Shown here: piece after piece, positions 32,018 to 46,400 of the stretch
Position numbering within the stretch: the first letter of the stretch is position 1
Layout of the letters: each line of letters starts with the position of its first letter
Source: Heliopora coerulea
Taxonomy: Eukaryota > Cnidaria > Anthozoa > Scleralcyonacea > Helioporidae
DNA length: 64,000 nucleotides
Assembly (NCBI GenBank): GCA_030142905.1
Contig: JASJOG010000033.1
Span: 1,488,001-1,552,000, forward strand
Direction of reading: 5' to 3'
The notes under the pieces: generated by a model
Seen by the model: only the letters and a program-made list of their open reading frames with translations
Told to the model about the DNA's origin: nothing
The model's database searches: none
Position numbers and translations under genes: made by a program

Positions 32018-35000
32018 ATGGAGGGAGAAAGGATCCTTCACCAAATTTTGAGAGGTGATGTTCAACAGCTGCGAAATCTTCAGGTTACTGTTCTGCTATT
32101 TTGTATTTTCAGATTGGTGGTATGGACGTGGCATGTCAGCCATGTCTAACGTATTTCTAGCGTTCCACTTGATAGCTGATGGTGTTATTTGTTTTCATGC
32201 TCTGCAGAACTACATTGCCCCTTTGGAGAAGCTCTTGAATTCGGACCTCATGAACTGTGTTCAGAAAAAAGCTGCAGACTGCGAATCAACTGTCCGTAAA
32301 TATGGCCTTTTCTGTATGAAACTATTGCGGTACTGCATTGAGGCTTTATCGACAGAGAGGAAACAAGGCAACGGACGCGACCACATAGTCCAGGAGGAAT
32401 GCTTCAAATGTGCTGAACTGGGTACGAAAATTCGAAATATCTTTACGCTGTTGTATATTTATAGATTATATAAAGGTAATACCTGACACAAACAGGCACT
32501 CCTGGCTGGAAAAGTTGAAAGAGCAAAACCGGAAAGCTTTAATTATTGAGTTGCGGCATTCAGAGATGAAAAAAACTTTCATTTTCACTGATTAACTGTT
32601 TGATTGTCTAAGGATGGTGCAGTGGGATATTTGCATCTAATGTGTATGGCAGACCATACCTAAAAGTACATCATAGGAGTGCAATAAATCAAACTCCTTA
32701 AACTGTTTTGGTGTGCAATGAAGTATAACAGATTTTTCATTTTACCATCTAATGTATTGCTTCAGATATTTCAAAGTTTCCTTTATTGGCACTTCCCTTT
32801 TTAGTAACATAATAAAACAAATAAGACATGTATTGATACATCAGAACAATGAAATGGTTGCTTTAATATCCCTACTAATAGTTTCCATTTCATTGTTTTC
32901 AAGGTTATAAGTATATTTTGTCAGAATAATTAAACACCAAACTTTTTGGTTTATCGAGCAACTTTTTATTGCTAATTTTGGATGAAATGTTTAAATATTT
33001 ATATTTGTATTATGCATGGTTTAAATTGCTGTACACAAAGGTTAATTGAGGTGTGGGAGAAATAGGGTTTCTTATGGAGCTGAGACATGTTCCAAAGTGT
33101 GCATTTGCAATCACACACCATTCCAAGTATGACTAGTATGAGATTTATTTAAGCTTGCCTTGTAAATTCCATCTGTTGGCCACTTAAGTTGTATATGCCT
33201 ATTACCTCCTGTGACAGCGTTATCAAAATTTTGTAATCTAATATTTAGCTCCTTTGGCAGCTCATAGTATAATACCTAAAATGACTTTTCAAAACTGCCA
33301 TGCACTTATAATTTACAGTACACTATTAATATTTTGGGTATGGCATAACTAAAATTGTGGTATGGGTGCTGCTATTTTTGGGTATGGCATGGGTAATTTT
33401 CACAGTGTGACTTCAACACTGCTAACTTCTTAAAACTTGGTACCAGTGCCTAAAAATTTTGCTGTGCCAAGTACCTCTGTATGTGTAGGGCTTGGCATGG
33501 TTAATTTGCTGTGCTGTTCCCAAAATTTGGCATGCTGTATCCAAGATGCTCTAGACTAAGTGTAGATGGAGCTTTAGTCTTGGGTCAGACATGGACATGA
33601 ACCATGCTCAATTTAAAATGTTTATTTCTGGAGTCTCAGTGGAAATTAACCAAAGCAACTGACATAAATATTGGCAAACATTAAATCCTAACTGAGGGCT
33701 GGATTAGTGTTGTGGAACAGGAAAAAGGAAACTCAGTGTTATATTTCATTGGATTAGTGACTTTTTTGTCAATACCCTGCAATGCAAATCTGAGCTTAGA
33801 GTTACAAGTTATGACAGACTATAAGCAAGTCATAACTCCAATTATACATGTAAATCCATGCATAATCTGCATGCATAGCATTTGTAATGTTGATTCAGAC
33901 TTACAAATACTGTATATTAAGACTGTTACACAAGTAGTATGACATTGTGTGTCCATCAGGTCAACCACCAGTCATGTAATTGTTAGGCTTAAATTAAGTT
34001 GCTCAATGTTTAGAGCCACTCACTGGTAATTGATTGGTTTCAGCTTCAATTCCAACCTGGGGTTCCAATGTATTTTTTTTTGTTTTGTATTTTTTCAACA
34101 AAGACAATCTTCTCTTCAACAACTTTAAAGCTATTACCTAACTGACAGCTTGTGTTTCATTCATTTATATGAATGATGGATACAAAACTGAACCTTGAAA
34201 ACTCTCCTAAAACTACTAATTTTTTAACTATAAAAAATATTTATATTTAAATAACATTAAGCAGTCTGCTCAAACATAGGAAACTAAATATTAAATTAAC
34301 ACAAATTTCAGAATACAAAGTGGTTTTTTTATTCTCCTCTAAAAATATCATTAGTAAATAATTAGTACATTCTATAATAGACATACATACATATATGTAT
34401 ATGTATATATATCTACATACATATATGTATGTATATATATATATATATATATATATCTACATACATATATGTATGTATATATATATATATATATATAACT
34501 ACAGATGGAACAGTTTCAGCCTATTGGGCCTCATCAGTGTAGTGCTGATGAGCAGGATGGAGTAGCCTACATTATATAGACAACTCAGATGTCCCATGCT
34601 TGTGGTACATCTAAGCCATGCCAGACCACTCTAATATGTATATGTATATATATGTATATATATATATGTATGTATGTATGTATAAAACTAACTACAGACG
34701 GAACTGTTTTGGCCTACTGGACCTCATCAGTGTAGTGCTGACGAGCAAGATAGAGAAGCCTACATTATATAGGCAACTCAAATGTTCCACACTTGTGGTA
34801 CATTTAAGCCATGCCAGAGTGCTCTAACTAGAGACTAGTGAGCATGCACAAATTCGCTAATGGCATGACTCACCCTGTAGAGTGCTCAATATGAACCAAG
34901 AGACCACATATGTGCATAAACAGTATGTGTATACAGTATGTATCACAAAAGCAGAAGATTTTTTTGTTTTTTAATTTTGCTTTCTTTTTTTAAAAAAAAA

Positions 35001-35221
35001 ACCCTCTACTTTTGTCATCAAAGTTTTGGAGTCCTGCCTCTTAATAAAGATAACTTATATAAATATACCTTTTATATATATATATATATATTTATAAACC
35101 AAAGGTGAGGACCAGGAAGGTTGCAGTATTGGTTTGAAAATGAAGAGCACTCAATACCATACCAATTAGTAATATTAATTACTGCCTAATTAATATGCCT
35201 AGATTACACATTTTTAACTAA

Positions 35222-35300
<79 letters not shown>

Positions 35301-35301
35301 C

Positions 35302-35348
<47 letters not shown>

Positions 35349-35632
35349 TCTAAGTAGCAAATGAATAGAAAACATTTAGTGGTTGTATACATGTCACATC
35401 AATCATCTGTCCAAACAATCATGTAAAGTTATCGGTTAAAAACAAACCACAAAGGGCTCACCAGTTGTCTATCAAGGCAACTACAGTATTTTGGGGGTTT
35501 AAAGACAAAATGGTCATAATACCTTGGCCCCCCAGCAGCAGTGATCAATTGCCACCTACCCATCATGGTTTATTATTTTACTTATTATATCTTCAGGTGT
35601 TGTGCCAAATTTCTTGAAAACACCAGGATGTG

Positions 35633-35674
<42 letters not shown>

Positions 35675-35767
35675 AGTACACCTTGAAAAAGGGGTATAAC
35701 CCCAAAATGTTGGTGTTATTACAATAGTTTTTTTAAATAAAAAATTTTTCATGATAAGTATACATAC

Positions 35768-35833
<66 letters not shown>

Positions 35834-38800
35834 TTATAAAAATCATTAAAAATTCATGAGGAAAAGAACAAAAAAAAATCTTAAGCATGTCAGATCTATA
35901 TATGTGATAAAGATACATGTGCCTTTATATGTGAAGAAGTTCAATTTTTTTCGGCTTACGGATTATAAATTTCTAAACTTTCTTCATGAATTAGTGTATT
36001 AGTATATATAATTATAGTATTAGTATATATATACATATACATATACATATAATCCATGTATAAATATATATATAATTTAAACATATTTGATTTTTGCAGG
36101 TTCAGAGATGTTGTGCCAATTAATAACAAGAGGAATTACCTTACCTTCCAACCTATCCATCTCTGGAATGACTAAACTGTTGTTTCATCTCATCATCAAT
36201 GCATTGAAACAAGGGGAGCAAGTTCATTTACAGAATTTTATTTACTGCCTGATCAACATTACAAGAAGGATGTCAGAAAAAGAAAAGGATAACCTATGTA
36301 AAGATGTAGCCACAATCTGCAAACAGGCTTCAGATCATTTGTGGAATGCTGCTATCAAATTAGAACAATCAAATTCTATGGAAAAACAAAAGACAGCAGT
36401 CATGGCTTTTTCTCTGAGAAGTAATTCTATTGACCTTTTAACTGTGTCCAAAATTGATTCATCCTTGATAATTGAAAGAGGTTTGAAAGCTGCAAGGCAA
36501 TTTCAGCTTAGTTACAGTAACATATCAGGAAGTGAGGATCTCCAGAAGTTCCTGTTTAGCATATTGAATAATGCAGTTGCATTAATTGATGCCAGAACAA
36601 CTTACAACCATGTCGTTGAAGAAGGTGTGTGCAATCACTTGGATGAATTGTGTATTAACTGTTGCAAGGCTGCTGGTAATGCTTCACACTACATAGAATT
36701 ATTGCAATTATTTTCCCATTTGTTAAAGAAGGATGGAAAGAATGTGGCATCTCAAGAAAGGCTTGAAGTGTTTAAAATTGTAATCCAAATGCTTCTGTGT
36801 GCGTTATGTTTTCATCTAAAGAGAGCAAAAACATGTGAGAATCAAAAGTTCAATGATGACTTGAAATGGAACACATTGCAAAAACGAATTACCAACCTCA
36901 CAGAAGCCTTGAGGAATCTGGATTCAAATCTCTTTTCAGAAAGCCAAATTATTCAAGCTATGGATTACTTAAGATTTGCTTGCAACAAGTTTTTCAATCC
37001 CAAAATTGAGGATACAAGCAGTCATAACTTGGACAAAATTCCTCAAGAAATGCTGTCAGCTCTTGTTAAGTTATTCTCAGTATGTTTTAACTACCAAGGC
37101 CAGATTTTAAAATCAAAGCACGTTCATCCTCAGCTTATTTCTAACTACAGTTCCTGGAATTCTGTTGTCTGTCCGAGACTTTCCATTCTTTACCTCATCA
37201 ATTCATTAGTTCTGAAGAGGTCCCACGATTTGGTAACAAAAACTCATCAAAATGGCAGGTAAAGTAACATTAGAGATATTTGTAATTCATAATCCCTTAA
37301 TTCAGAAGATATTAACATGGAGTAATCTGAATCGGGTCCTTTTGTCTAAATGATAATAAAAGGCAAATAAGCCGTTAACAGTGTTTCTTCCTGCAATTTT
37401 GGGTATGCCTTTATGAGGGTCGCGTTCCGAATACTTGCGAGAGTAAACTGTATCAATTGTGCGCTAAAAATCAGCTCAGTTTTATTAGTGACGTGTTAAG
37501 AGTTTTTTGAAGCATCTGAAAGTCATGATTAAAGACTTTTCTTTATTTCGGTTTAAAAACAGCAAGATCACTTAATCGAAAACTGCCTCTAAAATTAGGA
37601 GTGGGCTATACAGGCAAAAAAATATGAAATTCAAAGGGGACATTTTTTCTCATTTGCACATGATGTGAGAAACATGAAATGGTCAATTATTTTGATTTAA
37701 AGTGAAAATTCAGGTTTCACCATCAAAAAGTTGTAAAATAACAATTTCGGCAAATTAGCATAGAGAAATATCTGTCCTGGTCTGAGACTGTGAATGAGCT
37801 AACCAGTTCTATATATTAGATCATATAATAAAATATCTTATATTTAGGTTAATTACATGATAGAGATAGCATTGATTCCATTTATATAATCACAGTTTAG
37901 TACGTTCCATGAAAAATGTTAATATAAATAGAGACGTGATCCGATCCACTGATGATGTATGACGCCTGTTGCGCACATGTTATGATTACACCATACTCCC
38001 ACACTGAATGTTAATTGTATTTATAAGTGCACATATATGAGGTGGCATTTGATGACACTATCAGTCCTTTTATTTAGAATTGTATGAGGTTGATATTTGA
38101 GGTCGGCATTTTCTTTGTCTTTTTATATTTAGTTCACTTCAGGTCACCATTTAGGTCAGCATACGTTGAATAGAACGCTGACCCTAGCATTGTATGTATA
38201 TCTTTCTGGTGAAATTGGACACTGTGGACAGTTTGTTACAATGTTCAGCGGCAATACCATTGTTTTCATTAATGTTTTCCATTTGCTCTTAGTGATAGTT
38301 GGTTGTAGTGCAATCTTATTTAATTTCTCACATGTGAGCGGAACTGATGGGACGGGTTCCCTACGAGTGACAGTACAGGGCTGCTCGAGATTTCGAGATA
38401 TTAGGTTTTGGATGGTCTGTCATCAATAGCATCTTTTTTTGTAAATTGTTTTATTAAGGAGATATTGTCAACCCTTTTGCGACTTCAGTTCTCCTGTTGA
38501 CGCATAAAATCGTCTAGTGTTAGCCAGAGTAAAATAGCAGAGCTCGTCTTCGGTCGAGAAAGTGCTAATTTAGTCTACCATCGATAGGTGATATCACAGC
38601 AAGCCTTGAGTGGTCTTAGACAACTCCTTGGATCCCGCTGTACATGTATATTTCTAAGGAGTCTTAAATGTTACGATTATTCGCACAGTCGAATTTCTGA
38701 CTAAATTTGGCTCCCGACAGTGCAAAATATCCCACCTCTTTACCGTAAATGTTTGTATTTTTTTTTTCCATACAAAACTTGAACATATCGAAATCTTGCT

Positions 38801-39974
38801 CTTTTTATTTATCATTTATCCAAATGAGCACCACACTGTGGACATACATGAAAGTGCAGAACTTACTGAGTCTGTGGGACTGTATGGCGCTTAATAGATA
38901 ACGGCGCAAAATCGAGTATTTACACTAGTCTAGTATACGAATCGCTTCAGTTGCCCTTTTTTGAAAATGTTAAAATTGCGGTCAGGCATGAAATCTACTG
39001 AAGGATAAGTAACACAGTCTTTCTTATTGACTTACACCTGTAAAACATGTTTTTAACTGTTGATGCAGGAAAGTGTCCTTTAAACATGATTATGTGTCAG
39101 CCATGCTGGATGCAAAGACAATGGTAGACGACGTTGTTGAAGACGTTGTTGAAGACGTTCCTGCAGCCGTCGAGCACTATCGTCATTTGGCCACTGATGC
39201 TTTTAATACTGGTCTAATTTTGTTCAAAAGTGCTCAGTTTAATGATGCTGCAATCCTGGCACGTCTTTCTTGTGAAGCAGCCAGTATTTGGCATTCGAAA
39301 AAGGGTGAAGCCGAGGGAATGATCGAGGTAAGGATCGTGACTCATGGTCATTAGTTTCTTACAGCCTTAGCTAAACCAAGGGTTTCAAAAAAATTAAGGA
39401 ATAAAAGTTGGGAGTGTATCGAGGGGTAGAAACCTGAGCACTGTAGTGAATGGGGGATCTCATCATGAAGCACGTTCCCACTGAAAAATGTGAAATCTAG
39501 CAGTCTGACTTGTAAGTTGAGAATAGAACCAAGATAATATTTGACTGGAGTCTGAGCACTTGTGACCAGAATAGTCATATAAAAGGAGTGCTGTGTAGGC
39601 AGTTGTATATCAAATAGAAATAACAAAAGGGATGTGTACCAGCCATTCCATCCGTTCTGATACGCTTAAAACGTCAGTTCATAAATTGTAGAATAACGCT
39701 TTGAAGCGTGGCCAGAATTTAATCTCGGCAACCTGACCTCCATCTAACCCTAATTCTAATCCTAACCCTAATCCTAACTTAACACTTTGACCAACTCTCT
39801 CCATTTTTCGGGAAAAAAACTTTCTAAGGGCCAGATTGCTCAGGTTACCATCTGGCTACGCTTCGAAGCGTTATTCTTAAATTAAGAACTGACGAAAGCG
39901 TTTTAGAACAGATGGAACGGGTGTGTGTACCGAAAAATATATATATATATCCATATACATATACATATCCATAT

Positions 39975-40009
<35 letters not shown>

Positions 40010-40066
40010 AAAGGTGGGGACCAGGAAGGTTGCAGTGTTGGTTTGAAAATGAAGAGCACTCAATAC

Positions 40067-40113
<47 letters not shown>

Positions 40114-40360
40114 TGTATATATATATATATATATTTATGGATAGTAATAGTATTTCGCTTACCTCAAAGCTGCAACAGTCTGTTTCGTCCGTTCATCCGC
40201 AACAGTCTGTTTCATCAGCTTTTTCCGCCTGAAGATTCCCCACGGATGAAACAGACTGTTGCGGCTTTGATGTTAGCGAAATACTGTTACTATCACTATT
40301 ACTATTTGCTCTACCTATATGGTATTGAGCACTCATTTGCATTTCGTAAACCAACACTTT

Positions 40361-40416
<56 letters not shown>

Positions 40417-43400
40417 AGGGAACCTGACGTTTCGAGTGAAACACAGGGCCTTCGGAGGGAAACTGACGTTTCGGAGTGAAACACAGGGCCTTCGCTCGAA
40501 ACGTCAGTGTCCCTCATGTATATTTTTTGGCCGTACACGACCCTTTTGCTGTTTCTATGGCCAAAATAGGTTGGAAATACGAGTAGCAAACGTCGCTTCC
40601 AACGCGCGATGTCTTGTTTTGAAACCCCAGCAAACCACGATGTATGTAGTCACAAATTTCAATTTACCAAACGTTTGGCCACCGACTTGAGGCAGCTTGT
40701 ATCGGGATGCGGTGAGTTTTTACTTGAACAAATTTGAATTCAAGTTCAAAAGGTTTTCTTTGAGTTGAATCGACTCACGTTTTCGTTTGACTTGCAGGAA
40801 CTGACTGTCTTGTTTGGACAAAGCTTCACGATAGAAAGCAAAGAGGGAATAAAATCATGCCAAGCATTTTCTAAAATTTAGTTTGTTTGTTATGCAGCAT
40901 TATAAGTAATTTCAAGCAAAATTTTCGTAAAACACCAAACTAAACTATTAGAATAATCACTCTATCGTTATTGCAATTCACATCAAGCTTTCTGTGTGAA
41001 GACTTTACATGATAAAGGCGTATTCTTTACCTCTTAGTTTTCATCAGATTTATAAACATTGAGGCTGTTCATCATGTTTTCCTTGTATTGTTTTCGTCGG
41101 CGTTATCCTGCTAGCAAAACGTCTAAACGCGTCGACCAATCAGCATATTAATACTAGTTTTCACTTGAGATTAAATAACCCATCAAACCTCTGATTCTTT
41201 TTCGTACTTGTAAAAAGTCGTATACCCAGTGAGAACCTTCAAATTTGCAACATCGGCGTTTTATTCGTCTTGTATAACGCGAGGTAATCTCAATACTTAT
41301 TGCTATTATAATAAATGTTAATATTTTTTTAGACCTTAAGATTTACCAAAACCCTGATTGTGTGCTAATATTGTTCGGGATTTACCCAACCAATCATAAA
41401 CGCAGTACGCGGGTTTTCATGCTATTTAAGCTATGGAAGAAATTTCAGTGCGTAGGAAGTAAACAAATTAAGCATGGGAAGTGCATTTGTGGAGTATTTG
41501 CCAACTTTTTGGTTTGGTAGAGAAATTTTACTCGTTCGATATCTGATACAGCCGCAGTTTGTCCGTGGAAACTGTACGCATGCACGTTCTATGAAGTAAT
41601 CCATATTTATCGATCGTTTTTAGGTGTTGTTATTTAAGAAATACGAACTTTTATCAGACTGTCTGGAAAAACAAGGTCGCTGGCTTGAATCTCTCCGTGC
41701 CATGGCTTCATGTTGCCAGATGTTCGTTCTTTCTTCTGGAAATTTTGCTGAAATGGGTGCCCTTGACAGCAAAGCATTAGAATACGTTGAAAAATGGTTA
41801 AACAGGAAACGCCGCATGGTGCAACAAATGGGTGGAACGAAGGAAACACTTCAAATTAAAAGATGGTATGTTAACACAGTAATGGGATTACTTCTGTCGT
41901 ATGACAGACTCGTGACATCGAGTAGCTTATATTACAGAACTGATTTACAGTACATTAGCGGTCATTTTGGAGTAGCCTTGGAAATTTAGGTCTCAACCAT
42001 GGAAGACATAGCAGAAGTTACTAGTACTATGTTTCTTCCTTCGGTTGGTTGGGGGATTTGTTGATGAGTGGGGTGGATTGGTTACTGGGTTGGTGAGTAG
42101 TTTGGTTGGTCAATGGGTACGTTACTCGATTGTTGATTGGTTGGTTAACGTCACATGTAATTTATGAGCTTTTTACTGCAGTCGATTTCGGTGATCTCGA
42201 ACTGATGTTAGAGAAAATAATAAAAAAAAATTGAGATAGTTGGAGTTTGATACAAGAATGACTTGTCAGAAGAGCTTAGAGGAAATAGAAATGGCCACAG
42301 ACAGAGATTCAAGTTAGCGGAATTCAAATTACTGTTGTTCCTAGGATAAGTGACTTTGCTGGTGAAAATTTAATAAATGTTCTTATTATATGGCTGAGCA
42401 AAATTACGCATGCTGATTTGCTTCAGAACGGTTAGACATTTTACGATAATGGACCGCACAGTCTAATATGTTTTCTGTTGCGAACCGGTAAGTCTTGGCC
42501 GGAAAATCTTCGAGCTGATTTTCATGAAGTTTAAGAAGAATTAAGTATTTACATTGAACATTTCAGAGTAAATTAAAATGTTTTGGAACATCAGTGATGT
42601 TTTGGTTTAAAACTTATTGTACAAAAGTACGATAAATGAATGTTTAACTGGTGGAAACAGGAAGCGAAACGAGCAAATTACGAGATAAGGTAAACAGCAA
42701 CGTCCAACGACGAAAACTCCGATAATAATTGGAAAGAAAACCAACCAAAAGGCATATAATAAACTCCTTAATAATTCTGTTAGCTTGGCCCATAATGAAA
42801 AATGTCTGCTTTCGGGGTTTTTCGCACAAAACTTGCTCCTTAGTCCCTTGGTTTCTACGAAAATCTCAAGCAAATACTTCCATTACGGTCCTCGCTCTCG
42901 GTTGACAAGTGTTTATTTGATACACGCACGTTTTTCTTTTCTAGCATTCTTGACGACGGGTGGGAAAAGGTGAATGGTACAGCAAGTCGTGAAAAAGAAC
43001 TTTGTACACTTCTTAAAATGGAGTTAGATGCCTACAGTAAAAAGGGGTAATAATAGAGAACCGATTTATTTTAGTGCAGTGGTTGTAATTAGCGCCTTTC
43101 TACTAAACGGCAAATGCATCTATTTTTCATGGTTTTTGATATACTTCGATTTTAGGCTCACGTTATAGAAGGTGCATTTTTATAAACAGTTTGGACAAAT
43201 TGAGATTTCCAACATCTTTTCATATGCGAGATATTTTAACCATATATTTCAAATCTCTGATGTCATAATTGGTGAGCTGTAGTCTAATTTCAACACATAA
43301 ACTTGAGACTCGTTGTTGTATAAACTTGAAACTGTTCATTCTAAAACAAAGAACTACGTTGATATACTGGCGAAACCTTCATAATATTTAGTGTCCATAA

Positions 43401-46400
43401 TGTGAAAAACTGGCTAACTAATTATTACGTTACAAATCTCGGAGTTTCTTTTCAATGCCGATCAGATCAATGACCATGCAAGTAATTTTTAAGAGTGCTT
43501 TTCCACGCAAATACAAGTACAAAGAATTACGTTGATCTCAAACGAAAAAAAATAAAAATTTGGTACCGTTTAACATTCAAATAAATTTTTGACGCCTGTC
43601 GTGCTATGCTGCTCACACGTGTATTGTATTTCTAGATATTGTACCAGTATTGAACAGATTGCAGTGATAGAAAAACTGGTGACGGTATTTACCGACAATG
43701 GTGATGTTTTGAATGCTTGTTTGATAAAGCTTGAGAAGGTTAAAGTTATGTTTCAAATGAGTGGACATCATAACGAGACCAGTTCGTACATAAGGTTAGG
43801 CCTTCAAACAATTCCTTTGTATTTAGGATGCCGTCCTTGAAAGAGGACGTAAGGTGTCGTATGGTTTGGGATATGCTTTTCGAAGGGAAAGAGAAGTAAG
43901 CAAACGTTGATAGAAGGTTTAATCTGGTTGTTCAGTCAACATGTCCAAAAACTTCAGTTTCACACAAATACGCATGCTTTTCAAGGTTGATTACTCGTTG
44001 GAAATCGAACTAGTAACCTTCTGATGAAAGTGAGATGCTGCAACCGCTAAGTTATACTGACTCATTATTTAACTTGCGACACAGAAGGTAACAGTTTCAA
44101 ATCGGACCATTGGGGCCCGGAGGTCATTTCTGAGCAATCAATTTTCAATGGCATGCTTACTCGAATGACTATTACACCAAGCTAGCACACTTGTCTCCAT
44201 AAGACGATTGACTTTTAGTTTGATTTGTATCCTATAAACTATGGACGTTCCCGTGGCATAACGATAATCCGTACATCGCCATGATTTTCCCAGTGATATT
44301 AATCATTTATGTAATGGATATAATATGAGCGGCCGATCTGTATGGGATTTACAAGGCGAGCCTAAATACGAATACAATTAAATGGCCATGTTTACCGGTT
44401 ATTAAGAAGTTTCAGAAAATTTTAACGAAGAAAATCGAAGGAAAAAGTTTGTGATTCTAATTAGTATTCTGTATACGATTTTCAAAATACTAATTAGGAA
44501 CCAAAATCTTGTGTTTTCTTCGTGAATTATTAATGAGTTTTTTAATTGTGTTTAAAGTGTAGTTTATTAAATTCAACAAAAATCAGATCTCACAGCTTTA
44601 AGTGGTGAGCGTAACATTGTAAGGTTTCTGTTCTCAATACGCGATTAAGTCTTCTGGGACTTAATTAAATGCCACCGCTCAAAGTTAGCCTCGGTCAACT
44701 TTTCTGATACCTTTCAACAAAAAATTTGGTCAGTATGTTTTTGAAGGTAAAATGCTGATGATCAATTAAATAAATGAATGGTAATGACGACATATGGTGA
44801 CGAACAGTTGGTCAATATGGTCAACTACTCGCGACACTGGTCGCACATATCCATAAAATGCAAGAAAAGCGACCGATCTTCGCGCATAAATTCAACCTTT
44901 TTGAGCAGTTGGGAGATTCGTTGCTAAAAAATTCGGAGTTATTCCCAATCGTGATTTTCACTTTCAATCTCCCATCTGAATTTTCTTAGTTCTGTGTAAT
45001 TTTCTACCTGGTTCTGCCGTAAGATACCACGTCAGCCAAACGCATAACCTTTTTCTCGTAACTGTGTGAAACTTGCCTTTATCCGCTAACAAAATTTGAC
45101 ATGTAGTGGTTAAGCCGGGCTCAATTTGTTACTTGCAGCCACTGCTTACTCGTATGCGAAGAAATAATTGCAAATCTGGATGAATTACTACGTGAACATC
45201 AGGATTCAATCGTGATCAAGGATATTCTGGCTTCTTCGCATTTCTGGTCTTTTATTCTGCAATACTCGAGAGCTATGGGCCAGCGAGACACTGATGGTGG
45301 TAGCAAGGATCTCAGAAATGAAAGTGATGACGAGGAACCTCTTCAAACTAGAAATACACAAGATGGTTATGAGGTTTGAGAAATATTGTTTAAAATGCGT
45401 CGAACAGGGTTTGAGAGCTGGCGGCAGTTGGCAAAAGATGCAGCTCATATTCTTCTTTCACAGCCACCTCAAATTTTACTACATTTGGTGGCTAGCCAAA
45501 ATATGCGCGTATGGTAGTGCTCGTTTTTCATCGCTGAAAACTCCTCTTCCTGTTCTCCTGGCAAACTTTTCGTAAGGATGAATGTTAGTGTACCACAATA
45601 GATTTGTTAGGGCGGAAACTCTGAGAGCAAAGTCGGGCTATTGTTCTTTCCTAAGTATTGTCTGGACACCCTGCCGGGATACTGTAAGCACACATGTTTG
45701 ACAGTTGTAGCATACACTTTTTCAAATCAGGGGTGGCGCCAGGAATTCCCCGACACAAGGGCTAAACCATAGGGGCCAGGACGACGCAGCCTTTATAATT
45801 TCCTTATTTGAAGGTCGAAAACATACTGTAACGTTATTTTTCGCTAAAATAATCGCAACAACTGACAAGAAACAGTTTACTTGTAGATTTGACATGAAGA
45901 GAAGAGTCTATTATCTTTCGTGGCTAAATCAATAACAAGTACTAAGTTTGTACATTATATAAAAGTGTTATCATCAGTGAAAATTCCCCGACGAATTGCT
46001 AATTTTACCCCGAGAGGGGGCTAAAGTTCCACGACGGAGGGGGATGTAGCCCCCTCTGACGCCACCCATGTTTCAAATGTCTGTAAATGGTCACGTTTCA
46101 CACCGAACCTCACATTCAGCAGTTGTCGTGAAAGAATTGTTTTTTCGGCGCAGACCTCGGCCCGTCATTGTTCGATCAATACGAAATACGCCGGCCAATA
46201 CTTTTCCGTAGAGATTTCTTACTCGTTTAATAAGTCATTACTTACAAAAAAATGAAATGTAGAGGTTTATCAGCTACAACTTGGAGATGCAAACCATCTT
46301 CTGAAAAAATTGATCGAGACTTCTTTGTCAATTAGGAAAGCTATCAATCACGTCTAAAATTACTGATTTAATACATTTGTTTTGTTTTAATCTTCATTGA

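Larger units (their letters stand above)
34498..34840 (-). repeat. retrozyme-like tandem repeat, decayed copy
   Basis: Two minus-strand copies of the same unit as at 9.6-9.9 kb, including CCATCCTGCTC-like, TACCACAAGC-like and GAGTGCTCTAACTA-type segments, again separated by TA-rich sequence. The predicted cleavage sites are 193 nt apart. It sits in separase intron 2, antisense to the gene. Confidence 0.8.

Noticed and set aside
37955..37970. CTGATGATG as another hammerhead core
   Set aside because: No GAAA core, stem II or stem I partner follows at the required distance; the same holds for CTGATGA-like strings near 44750 and 62040.
39925..40479. 184-codon plus-strand frame rich in Tyr and Ile
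   Set aside because: Produced by TA microsatellites and foldback repeats.
45377..45379. TGA read as selenocysteine in separase
   Set aside because: Separase is not a known selenoprotein, no SECIS element can be examined because the 3' UTR is outside the window, and splicing of the 90-nt stretch is simpler.
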